DNA from: Selenomonas ruminantium subsp. ruminantium ATCC 12561
GTDB taxonomy: Bacteria; Bacillota; Negativicutes; Selenomonadales; Selenomonadaceae
Assembly (NCBI RefSeq): GCF_000424065.1
Contig: NZ_KE384127.1
Span: 1-63,565 of the forward strand
Direction: 5' to 3'
DNA length: 63,565 bases
This document shows, in pieces, positions 51,453-59,143 of the stretch. Under the pieces are notes generated by a model. It did not search any database. It worked only from the letters and a program-made list of their open reading frames with translations, and was not told where the DNA came from. Made by a program: the position numbers and the translations under genes. Each line of letters begins with the position of its first letter. The first letter of the stretch is position 1.

Positions 51453-52898
51453 ATGAAATCTATTTTAGTAACTGTGGTGCCTGAAGAAACCAAATTGGCG
51501 ATTCTTGAAGATGGAAAGTTGTCTTCTATCGAGGTGGAGCGTGCTACGCATTCGCATCTTGTCGGCAATATCTACAAGGGGCAGGTGCAGAATGTCCTGC
51601 CGGGTATGCAGGCGGCGTTTGTCGATATTGGCACGGGCAAGAATGCCTTTATGTATATCGGCGATGGTCTGCCGTCTGATGTGAAGCAGGCGCTTCCCCG
51701 GCCACAGAAGATTCATATTGGCCAGCAGCTTCCCGTGCAGATTATCAAGGACGCCACAGGCTCTAAGGGGCCGCGGGCCACGACCCATATCACCCTGCCG
51801 GGGCGCAATGTGGTGCTTTTGCCTACGGCGGCTTATATCGGTATGTCCCGGCGGATTGAGGATGAAGTGGAGCGCAGCCGGCTCCATGAAATTGCTGCCA
51901 AAATCTGCCCTGAAGGTATGGGCCTTATCATTCGTACGGTGGCGGCAGGCGTTTCGGAAGCTGCCCTGCGGGAAGATGTGGAGTACCTCTCTAAGCTCTG
52001 GCATTCCCTGATGGCCCGCTTTAAGATGAAAAGCAAGGGGGCGAATCTCCTGTACCGTGATGCAGATTTGATTATCCGCACGGTGCGGGATAGCTTAACC
52101 CATGATGTGGATTCCATGCTGATTGATAATCGGGCGGTCTATCAGCGGGTGCGGGATTTTGTGCAGCTGTTATCTCCGGAACTTACGGAAAGAATCCGTT
52201 ATTATGACAGCCGGGAACCGCTGTTTAAGCATTATGGTATAGATGAGGAACTGGATAATCTGGGAGGGCGTACTGTAGAACTGAAATCCGGCGGCTTTTT
52301 GGTCATTGATAAGACCGAGGCGCTGACGGTAATTGATGTGAACACAGGCAAGTATACAGGTACGACCAATCTGGGCGAAACCGTCTATGCTGCCAATCAG
52401 GAAGCTGCGGAGGAAATCATGCGGCAGCTGCGCCTGCGCGATATTGGCGGCATCATCATCGTGGATTTTATCGATATGGAGAAGGACGAGCAGAAGGAGC
52501 TGCTGCTTGAGCATCTGCGGGAGCTGGCGAAGTCTGACCCCACCAAGACCAACATTGTGGATATTACCAGCCTGGGCCTTGTGGAAATCACGCGCAAAAA
52601 ATCCCGGCAGAATCTAGACAGCATCATCTATAGTGAATGTCCCATCTGCCGCGGGCGGGGCCGGGTGGAGTCCCCCGAGACGGTGAGTATCCGCATCGCA
52701 GCGGATATTCGCCGCATGGAGCATAAGGCACATGCCGAAGACGGCTATGAAATCGAAGTCCACGAAACGGTGGCAGAGGAACTCCGGCATAATCAGCTGC
52801 TCATGAATTTAGCCGCTGAATTTGCCATGGACATAAAAGTGACCGCTGCGCCGGGAATGCATCCGGAAAATTATGCCATCAATATGATGCGCACTTGA
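51453..52898 (+). CDS. rng: Ribonuclease E/G family endoribonuclease (RNase G)
   Basis: About 481 residues. An S1 RNA-binding domain (about 35-125, GNIYKGQVQNVLPGMQAAFVDIG) is followed by the catalytic DNase I-like core with TVIDVNTGKYTG and IIIVDFIDM, the two metal-binding aspartates, and the zinc-link CPICRGRGRV near residue 400. It lacks the long RNase E scaffold, so RNase G-like. It processes rRNA and mRNA 5' regions. GGGGAGGTG precedes ATG 51453. The leader holds the hairpin block described at 51227. Confidence 0.93.
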   Translation: MKSILVTVVPEETKLAILEDGKLSSIEVERATHSHLVGNIYKGQVQNVLPGMQAAFVDIGTGKNAFMYIGDGLPSDVKQALPRPQKIHIGQQLPVQIIKDATGSKGPRATTHITLPGRNVVLLPTAAYIGMSRRIEDEVERSRLHEIAAKICPEGMGLIIRTVAAGVSEAALREDVEYLSKLWHSLMARFKMKSKGANLLYRDADLIIRTVRDSLTHDVDSMLIDNRAVYQRVRDFVQLLSPELTERIRYYDSREPLFKHYGIDEELDNLGGRTVELKSGGFLVIDKTEALTVIDVNTGKYTGTTNLGETVYAANQEAAEEIMRQLRLRDIGGIIIVDFIDMEKDEQKELLLEHLRELAKSDPTKTNIVDITSLGLVEITRKKSRQNLDSIIYSECPICRGRGRVESPETVSIRIAADIRRMEHKAHAEDGYEIEVHETVAEELRHNQLLMNLAAEFAMDIKVTAAPGMHPENYAINMMRT

Positions 52899-52913
52899 TT
52901 GAGGAGGTCGTTG

Positions 52914-54281
52914 GTGATAGTGAAAAAAAAGCGTTTACTGGCAGGCGTAATGGCTTTGATGGCTGCAGTGACAATCAATATGGGCGATGTACAGGCTGCT
53001 GATGATAGTGCTGCTGTGCGGATAAAATTTGGTCAGACCGCGGAGAAAGCGCAGCCTGTGCCGTCTGAGAATAAAGGACAGGTGGCTATGCCGATAAAAA
53101 ATGTGCAATTGGTCTGGAAGGAAATTCCCAGTGCTGTGCGTTATCAGGTGGTTATTTTGAAATCTGCTGAAGATACAGCTGATAATATCGCCCTGACCTA
53201 CAGTCAGATATATACCAATGGCGTGACGCTGGATTTAAGTTCTTTTGGTGAAGAAGCAGCCGGTTTTTACTGGAAGGTTTGTCCCTTGGACTACAATGGC
53301 AATCCAGTGGGTAATCTGCATTTTTCCAAGCCCAAACCCATAACCGAGGGAGGGACGTTGAATGTGACTGCTCCTCGTCCGACTACGCAGTTTGAACGCA
53401 TGGATTATATGCCGCTTTATCCGGTTTTTTCCTGGATACCTTACGGCAGGGCCAAACAGCATGAAGTAAAGGTTTATCAGGTAACCGACCAGGGGGATAA
53501 ACTCATTCGCACGCTGCAGGGCGGAGAATATGATGTTTATGAAGATGGCGGTTACAGTGTGCCGGGAAAATATTATTGGCAGGTGCGTTCGCTGAATGAT
53601 GATGGCAGTGCTTTGAGCGGCTGGTCGGAGAAAAGCTACTTTACCGTGGAAAGTGAAAAAGCACCTATTGCGGCGCTGGGAGACAGCATCACCCACGGTG
53701 GCGGGGCTATGTCCGTATCGCCGGGCTATTTGCTTTATGATTGGGAGTCCTACAGTCAGGTGCCTGTGAAGAATTTAGGTTTTAGCGGCAATACCACAGA
53801 AGCGATGCTCGAACGCTTTGAACGCGATGTGTTACCGGCTTCACCGCGTGTGCTGGTGGTTATGGGCGGGGTAAATGATTATCGCGGTGGAACTTTTGGG
53901 GCCCATACGGTGGCCAATTTGCAGGCCATCAAGGAAAAATGCGAGGCCTATGGGATAATTGTCGTGTTCCTGACGGCTACGCCGATCAATCCGACCATGA
54001 TGGTCAGCCGTGCCCAGATCGAGCAGCCGCCCTATGACTGGCAGATGCATCAGCAGTATATCAATGCCTGGGTGATGAAGCAGCAGTATCATGTCGATGT
54101 ATCTACGGCACTTACCGACAGCCTGGGCAATCTGCGCAGCACCTATACGACAGATGGTCTGCATCCGGATTATTATGGGAAGAAATACATCGGTGAACAG
54201 GTCGGGCGTTATCTGCAGATGCATTTTGCCTGGATAACGAACACGCTGACCAAAAAGCCGATTCCTGAATACAGTTACTGA
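52914..54281 (+). CDS. Exported SGNH/GDSL hydrolase with N-terminal beta domains
   Basis: About 455 residues. A signal peptide (KKKRLLAGVMALMAAVTINMGDVQA, about 25 residues) precedes two fibronectin-like beta regions and a C-terminal SGNH hydrolase. Block I is IAALGDSITHGGG (Ser near 258), the Gly/Asn blocks are NLGFSGNTTEAM and VMGGVNDYRGG, and block V is TTDGLHPDYYGKKY. It likely removes acyl groups from a surface glycan or lipid. GAGGAGG serves GTG 52914 best; TTG 52899 opens the frame but lies ahead of the site. It starts right after rng and may be cotranscribed. Confidence 0.85.
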   Translation: MIVKKKRLLAGVMALMAAVTINMGDVQAADDSAAVRIKFGQTAEKAQPVPSENKGQVAMPIKNVQLVWKEIPSAVRYQVVILKSAEDTADNIALTYSQIYTNGVTLDLSSFGEEAAGFYWKVCPLDYNGNPVGNLHFSKPKPITEGGTLNVTAPRPTTQFERMDYMPLYPVFSWIPYGRAKQHEVKVYQVTDQGDKLIRTLQGGEYDVYEDGGYSVPGKYYWQVRSLNDDGSALSGWSEKSYFTVESEKAPIAALGDSITHGGGAMSVSPGYLLYDWESYSQVPVKNLGFSGNTTEAMLERFERDVLPASPRVLVVMGGVNDYRGGTFGAHTVANLQAIKEKCEAYGIIVVFLTATPINPTMMVSRAQIEQPPYDWQMHQQYINAWVMKQQYHVDVSTALTDSLGNLRSTYTTDGLHPDYYGKKYIGEQVGRYLQMHFAWITNTLTKKPIPEYSY

Positions 54282-54288
54282 ATTTAGC

Positions 54289-54316
54289 AAAGGGCGCTGC
54301 GGCGCCTTTTATTTTT
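54289..54316 (+). terminator. Terminator after the SGNH hydrolase gene
   Basis: AAAGGGCGC and GCGCCTTTT pair over a short loop and run into TTATTTTT. Confidence 0.8.
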
Positions 54317-54414
54317 AACCAAAATTTAATGACTAAATCAACATATTTGCTTAAATTCCGTAGTATAATATACGATATAATCAATAGAAATCAAGGGGAA
54401 AGGCGGGGGTTGAC

Positions 54415-55431
54415 TTGAAACAGGTTATTCTAGGAATTATACTGGGATTGGTTTGTCTGCTGCCGGTTAATGGACTGGCTGCACCACAGCAGATAACGGC
54501 CAGCGGCGTATATATCATGGGGGAAAATGATTCGCCGAAGATTGCCAAGGATGCGGCCCGGCAGGAAGCCATGCGTTCTGCTACGGAAAAAGCCGGTGTC
54601 TATGTGGAAAGCTATTCCAAAACGCAGAATATGGAATTGACGGCTGATGATGTCAAGGTCATTTCCGGGGCTGTACTGAAAGTATTGCGGGAACAGGCTG
54701 TGCCAGAGCTGTCGGCGGGAGTCTGGAAATACACCGTAACATTGACCTGCGAAGTGGATACCGATAATATTGACTTGAAGTCCATGATGGAAAATCGCAG
54801 CAAACTGGAAAAATTGCAGAAGGAACGGGACGCACTAAAGAAGCAGAACGAAGAACTGCTGGAAAGATACAAGCAGGCACAGGGACAGGAAAAGGAAAAA
54901 ATCGGTTCGGAATTGGAATCGCAATATTCCCTGCAGGATATTTTTGACCGTTGTGCGGTGATGATTCAACAGGGAGAACAGCGCAGAGCCATCTTTGAAC
55001 TGAATAAGGTCATTGGCGATACCAAGGTTACGGACAGCCCTTTGGCCTACGCATACTATTTGCGTGGTCGTGCTTATTATGAACGCAATATGGATACAGA
55101 GGCGTTGACGGATTTTGCCTCTGCGGAGAGAACGCCGCACAACAATTCCATTTATCCCATCTGGCGGGTTAACTACTATCAGGGGTTGATTTATTCCGAC
55201 AGGCGTCAGTGGGAAAAGGCTTATTGGGAATTGGAACAGGCCTGGGAAGACTGTGGCCATAGTGATAAGGAAGTTGAGTCGGCCATGCTCCGGGCCAAAC
55301 GTCATGCCTATCCGGAACAGTATCCGGAAAGACAGCCGGCCAATAATGGGGGGAACCATGGCGGCAGCACGGAAGTAGATTGGGGGAAAGTAGTTTCCGA
55401 TGTGCTTATCGGTATTTTACGCGAGGGATAA
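54415..55431 (+). CDS. Exported LPP20-like protein with coiled coil and TPR-like repeats (TTG start)
   Basis: A 338-residue secreted protein. Signal peptide MKQVILGIILGLVCLLPVNGLA is followed by an LPP20/FlgT-N-like domain (about 25-125: DAARQEAMRSATEKAGVYVES, with a Cys in LTCEVD), a coiled coil (about 128-165: KLEKLQKERDALKKQNEELLER) and two TPR-like helical pairs (YAYYLRGRAYYERNMDTEALTDF, NYYQGLIYSDRRQWEKAYWELEQA). The end is polar. An envelope or assembly role is likely; no precise function. TTG 54415 follows a GGCGGGGG site. Confidence 0.72.
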   Translation: MKQVILGIILGLVCLLPVNGLAAPQQITASGVYIMGENDSPKIAKDAARQEAMRSATEKAGVYVESYSKTQNMELTADDVKVISGAVLKVLREQAVPELSAGVWKYTVTLTCEVDTDNIDLKSMMENRSKLEKLQKERDALKKQNEELLERYKQAQGQEKEKIGSELESQYSLQDIFDRCAVMIQQGEQRRAIFELNKVIGDTKVTDSPLAYAYYLRGRAYYERNMDTEALTDFASAERTPHNNSIYPIWRVNYYQGLIYSDRRQWEKAYWELEQAWEDCGHSDKEVESAMLRAKRHAYPEQYPERQPANNGGNHGGSTEVDWGKVVSDVLIGILREG

Positions 55432-55515
55432 ATTTATAGATAAATGCTTGATTTTTTAGCGAAAATAAGGCAAAATATGGCAGAGAATTGTTTTTAGGCA
55501 AGGAAGAATAATTTT

Positions 55516-56556
55516 ATGCAAATATCCCAGATGAGACAGACTGTGGTTCTGCTCGTGGACGGCAATGAGGGAGACCGTCAAAGACTTCATCAAATACTGG
55601 ACCCCAGAGTGAAACTGAAGGAAGTTGCCTCAGGCAGGGAGGCTCTGTCTTATATAAAACAACATAATGTCACTTTGGTGCTGCTGGCTTCGAAGCTGCC
55701 GGATATGGGCGGCTTTGAAGTTTTGCGCAAAATTCATCAGGAACCGCGGTTTAAGGATTTGCCGGTTATCATGATTGTACAGGACCAAAGTCAAAAGGCC
55801 GAAGCAGCCGTGGCGATGGCCGGGGGCTTTGATATCATTCGCAAGCCCTTTATTCCTATTATTGTGGTGAAAAAGGTGGAGCAGGTACTGGAACTGGAGT
55901 ATCTGCACAGCAACCTCAAGGAGGAAGTACATCGGCAGACCCAGCTGGCGGAGGACCGGCTGGCGTCTAGTGAACGGCTTTTTGAGGAAACGGTTATGGC
56001 CCTGGCGAAGACTATCGATGCCAAGGATGCCTATACCCGTGGTCATTCCCAGCGGGTGGCCCGTTATGCCCGTCATATTGCCTATAAATTGGGCTGGCTT
56101 GAGGAGGAGCAGCGCAGGATTTATTTTATGGGGCTTTTGCATGATATCGGCAAAATAGGTGTCCCGGAGGCGATCATCAATAAGACCACCCATCTTACCG
56201 ATGAGGAATATGACAAGATAAAGCAGCATACGGTCATTGGCTCGGAAATCCTGGATTTGGTCGCGGAATTTCCGGAACTGGCCATTGGTGCGCGTTCACA
56301 TCATGAACGTTACGATGGCAAGGGCTATCCAGATGGTTTTGCAGGCAGTCAGATTCCGGTTTATGCACGGGTTATTGCCGTGGCCGATGCTTATGATGCG
56401 ATGACTTCCCGGCGCAGTTACCGCGATGTATTGCCACAGGACGTGGTGCGTGGTGAAATCGTCAAGGGGCGGGGGACACAGTTTGACCCACAGTTCGCTG
56501 ATGTTATGCTGCAGATCATTGATGAAGATGATGAATATATGCTCCATGAACGGTGA
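55516..56556 (+). CDS. HD-GYP phosphodiesterase with degenerate receiver domain
   Basis: A 346-residue RpfG-like protein. The receiver-like N-terminal domain (1-130) keeps Asp15 and the KPF Lys region, but the phospho-acceptor position is Ala58 (LVLLASKLPDMGG, where LLD is expected), so it cannot be activated by ordinary phosphorylation. A coiled linker leads to an intact HD-GYP domain: HSQRVARYARH, LLHDIGKIGVP, HHERYDGKGYPDG and ADAYDAMTSRRSYR, which should hydrolyse cyclic di-GMP. It is probably the opposing partner of GGDEF enzymes such as the FIST-GGDEF protein at 37.7 kb. Confidence 0.93.
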   Translation: MQISQMRQTVVLLVDGNEGDRQRLHQILDPRVKLKEVASGREALSYIKQHNVTLVLLASKLPDMGGFEVLRKIHQEPRFKDLPVIMIVQDQSQKAEAAVAMAGGFDIIRKPFIPIIVVKKVEQVLELEYLHSNLKEEVHRQTQLAEDRLASSERLFEETVMALAKTIDAKDAYTRGHSQRVARYARHIAYKLGWLEEEQRRIYFMGLLHDIGKIGVPEAIINKTTHLTDEEYDKIKQHTVIGSEILDLVAEFPELAIGARSHHERYDGKGYPDGFAGSQIPVYARVIAVADAYDAMTSRRSYRDVLPQDVVRGEIVKGRGTQFDPQFADVMLQIIDEDDEYMLHER

Positions 56557-56661
56557 CGCATGACCTTTTTATGTATTATAAATTCATGTATGCAGGGAGG
56601 AATATTTCCCCATCTGTGGAATTATAATTAAGTAGTCAATTTTAGAAGGAGTGTTTCACTT

Positions 56662-57231
56662 ATGAATCGATTGGTAAAATTGTTCGCGTGTGCATTGTTT
56701 GCATCTGCAATTATTGGTGGAAGTTCACCGGTATTCGCGATGAATGTTACTGGCGTCAGTCAGGCGATGACCATCGGAACGAAAACTGTTACGGCAAATG
56801 ATGAGATGGGCGATAAGATAAAGTTTGTATCAGATGGCAAGGTACTGCGTTTGATGAGTGCAGACGGCACGAAAGATTTCCTGTCTTTTAACAGCTTTGA
56901 TGGCATTTACAGCGGTGTGGATTACAGCGTAAGAGCCATTGAAACGACTGACCCAACCATGCGTTTGTTTGAGATTTCGGCTACCCGTGGGGGCAAGAGC
57001 TGCGGCTACTGGCTGGTGGGCAACCATATCGGCGGTGCCTGGACAACTTATGTATCCTGGAACAGCTTTGCTAACCTGGGCTTCCGTACCGACCGTTGGC
57101 ATGACCTCAAGGCCACCATTGAAAATCAGCAGCTGGTCATCACCAGTTACAGCGCCCGGGGGAATATGGACTGGCGTGCACAGGTGTTTTGGAATGAAAA
57201 GGACGGCTGGTTTGGTCTGAAAAGATTTTAA
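56662..57231 (+). CDS. Exported protein of unknown function
   Basis: A 189-residue protein I do not recognise. A clear signal peptide (LVKLFACALFASAIIGGSSPVFA, cleavage near residue 26) precedes a beta-rich, aromatic domain (SFNSFDGIYSGVDYSVRAIE, CGYWLVGNHIGGAWTTYVSWNSF, FWNEKDGWFGLKRF). AGAAGGAG precedes the ATG. TATAAT near 56625 may belong to its promoter. The stop lies only ten bases before the -35 box of the tRNA-Thr promoter. Confidence 0.75.
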   Translation: MNRLVKLFACALFASAIIGGSSPVFAMNVTGVSQAMTIGTKTVTANDEMGDKIKFVSDGKVLRLMSADGTKDFLSFNSFDGIYSGVDYSVRAIETTDPTMRLFEISATRGGKSCGYWLVGNHIGGAWTTYVSWNSFANLGFRTDRWHDLKATIENQQLVITSYSARGNMDWRAQVFWNEKDGWFGLKRF

Positions 57232-57240
57232 AAAAAAATA

Positions 57241-57270
57241 TTGACAAAGATGCCCGCTCTCGGCTATAAT
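57241..57270 (+). promoter_or_regulatory. tRNA-Thr promoter with flanking inverted repeat
   Basis: TTGACA (57241-57246) and TATAAT (57265-57270), 18-base spacing. GCTCTCG (57256-57262, in the spacer) and CGAGAGC (57286-57292, in the leader) form an inverted repeat around the -10 box, the same layout as at the tRNA-Tyr promoter. Confidence 0.9.
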
Positions 57271-57302
57271 ATAATCTGTCAGTCACGAGAGCCACAAATA
57301 TT

Positions 57303-57378
57303 GCTGATTTAGCTCAGTTGGTAGAGCAGCTCATTCGTAATGAGCAGGTCGTAGGTTCGAATCCTATAATCAGCTCCA
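57303..57378 (+). tRNA. tRNA-Thr (anticodon CGT)
   Basis: A 76-base tRNA. Acceptor GCTGATT pairs with AATCAGC, the anticodon CGT lies at 57336-57338 in loop TTCGTAA, the T arm is GTAGGTTCGAATCCTAT, and CCA is encoded. Confidence 0.96.
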
Positions 57379-57388
57379 TAAAGATTTC

Positions 57389-57414
57389 AGGCCTCACATT
57401 TGTGGGGCCTTTTT
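57389..57414 (+). terminator. Terminator of tRNA-Thr
   Basis: AGGCCTCACA pairs with TGTGGGGCCT with one wobble, followed by TTTTT. Confidence 0.9.
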
Positions 57415-57511
57415 GTTGTAAAATTTTTTTGCAGAATTGGAAAAGCCATTAACTATATGCCCTTTTTGTCGATAACATGAGTAGAGAGTTTTTGATAAGG
57501 AGGGAGATTCA

Positions 57512-58498
57512 ATGGCAATGATAGCCCGTGTGGCAGAGGATAAGCAAAATTTATTGCAGCCAAAAAATGTCTGGCAGAAGATGCAGCAGGATACGTCCCT
57601 GCGCAAGGAAAAGGAAGACACGGTAATCGGCAAGGCGGCGGAGGTCTACATCAGCAAGGCGGGGAAGAAATTGAGCGAGGAGGCCAATGACCCGCTGAAT
57701 CGTTTGTCGCAGACGGATTTTATGACGGACGCGGAAAAGCAGCTGTCCAAACTTTGGCAGGAGGAAAAGGATAAGGCTGAGTATAAGAAGCAGGCCGCGG
57801 AGATTGAAGAACGGCTGGAGAAAGACAGCAGCCTTACGGACAAAGAACGGGAAAAGCTGCAGGCTGAGGCCGATGAGCTTAGAAAAAAGGGCATGACCAC
57901 GGACGATAAGCTCTATGACCTTTACGACCAGAAACACGCCATCGAAAAGAACGGTGGCAAGTATCTGGAGAGCGACCTCAGCGGCCTGCAGCGGCAAATC
58001 AGTGAGCTGGAGTGGAAAATTTATAATACGGGCATTGATATAAAGCATGAAGGCTGGAATAAGGACAAGCTTACCCAACAGGCCTTGAAGGAACGCGCCT
58101 ATATCGCCATTGCCGAAAATGAGGCGAAAATCATGGGCGGGGAACTGGAAAAGCGCAATAGTGAAAATGCCATGCTTACCCGTACGGCAGAACAGATTGC
58201 GGTACAGATGGAAGAAAACGGCAAACACCAGCCAACGGCGGCTGATGTGGTGCGGGCGGCAGTCGAGGAAGGCAAGGACCGCGCCGAAAAAGCGGAAGAT
58301 GAAACGGGCAAACTGGCTGACCAGGGGCTGGATAGTGCCATGAAGATGCAGGCGCAGATGCAGGCAAATGCCGAAGGCCTGACCGGGGCGGAAGCAGAGG
58401 CTGACCGCAATACTGCATTGCGAAAACTGAAGAAATTGTCCTATGAAGAATTTATGCGGGACGTAAAGAATAAGGAATGTGATATGGAACGCTATTAA
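57512..58498 (+). CDS. Highly charged coiled-coil protein of unknown function
   Basis: A 328-residue soluble protein without signal peptide or membrane helix. It is almost entirely charged helix, with heptad-like stretches (EEKDKAEYKKQAAEIEERLE, LTDKEREKLQAEADELRKKG, LQRQISELEWKIYNTG) and an alanine/methionine-rich segment near the end (AMKMQAQMQANAEG). No recognised family; a structural or scaffolding role is only a guess. GGAGGGAG precedes the ATG. It is monocistronic between the tRNA-Thr terminator and its own terminator. Confidence 0.75.
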   Translation: MAMIARVAEDKQNLLQPKNVWQKMQQDTSLRKEKEDTVIGKAAEVYISKAGKKLSEEANDPLNRLSQTDFMTDAEKQLSKLWQEEKDKAEYKKQAAEIEERLEKDSSLTDKEREKLQAEADELRKKGMTTDDKLYDLYDQKHAIEKNGGKYLESDLSGLQRQISELEWKIYNTGIDIKHEGWNKDKLTQQALKERAYIAIAENEAKIMGGELEKRNSENAMLTRTAEQIAVQMEENGKHQPTAADVVRAAVEEGKDRAEKAEDETGKLADQGLDSAMKMQAQMQANAEGLTGAEAEADRNTALRKLKKLSYEEFMRDVKNKECDMERY

Positions 58499-58511
58499 TC
58501 GTTGCTGGCAA

Positions 58512-58538
58512 TGCCCTCGAATGAGGGCATTTTTTTTG
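58512..58538 (+). terminator. Rho-independent terminator after the coiled-coil gene
   Basis: TGCCCTC and GAGGGCA with a four-base GAAT loop, then eight T. Confidence 0.92.
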
Positions 58539-58547
58539 TTATTAGAA

Positions 58548-58570
58548 AACCCCTGGTTAGACCAGGGGTT
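58548..58570. repeat. Perfect 10-base palindromic hairpin
   Basis: AACCCCTGGT and ACCAGGGGTT around a TAG loop, ten bases past the preceding terminator. No T-run follows on the + strand; on the minus strand TTTTCTAATAAC follows, so it could stop antisense transcription. The rest of the gap to 58684 is AT-rich. Confidence 0.75.
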
Positions 58571-58684
58571 CCGTTCTGAAGAAAAATTGTCTTTAATAAT
58601 AAAAAAATAAAAAAAATAAAAAACAGGAATTATGCTGGATGAAATCGAATAGTATAAATTGTGTACCCTGTGGAGGTGATGCAG

Positions 58685-59110
58685 ATGAAACAGGAACAGG
58701 GGATTGTTCTGGAAACCGCTGACGGTATGGCCAAGGTGCGCATTGGCCGCCATGCGGAGTGCGGTTCGTGCGGTGCCTGCGGCGGTGCCCGGCAGGTGGT
58801 CGTGGATGCTGTAAATCCCGTGGGGGCGGCTGCTGGTCAGCGGGTGCGCTTTGCATTCCGCGAGGAGCAGGTGCTCACAGGGGCCTTTGTGGTCTTTATC
58901 CTGCCGTTGCTTTTTGGCGGCGTGGGAGCGGTGATTGGGCATTTTACGGCACCACTTCTGGCGGCAAATGGCAGTTTGCCTGCTGTGATTGGCGCGTTGC
59001 TTTTCTTCCTGCTTGCGCTGGGGCTGGTTCGGAAATTTGACCGGCGGGCGGCGCAGGATAAGGCGGCAAAACCTGTGATTATCGAGATTTTGGATAATAG
59101 GCAGTCATGA
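58685..59110 (+). CDS. RseC/MucC-like positive regulator family protein (SoxR-reducing system)
   Basis: A 141-residue protein: an N-terminal Cys-rich segment (residues about 25-33, C-x2-C-x2-C in ECGSCGACGG) and two membrane helices (TGAFVVFILPLLFGGVGAVIGHF, AVIGALLFFLLALGLV). This is the RseC/MucC layout. Family members accompany the Rnf/Rsx complex and may help insert or reduce its Fe-S clusters; here rnfC starts 33 bases downstream, which supports such a link. TGGAGGTG decides ATG 58685. Confidence 0.88.
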   Translation: MKQEQGIVLETADGMAKVRIGRHAECGSCGACGGARQVVVDAVNPVGAAAGQRVRFAFREEQVLTGAFVVFILPLLFGGVGAVIGHFTAPLLAANGSLPAVIGALLFFLLALGLVRKFDRRAAQDKAAKPVIIEILDNRQS

Positions 59111-59143
59111 TATATTTTGGGAGACTATACAAGAGGTGATTGT

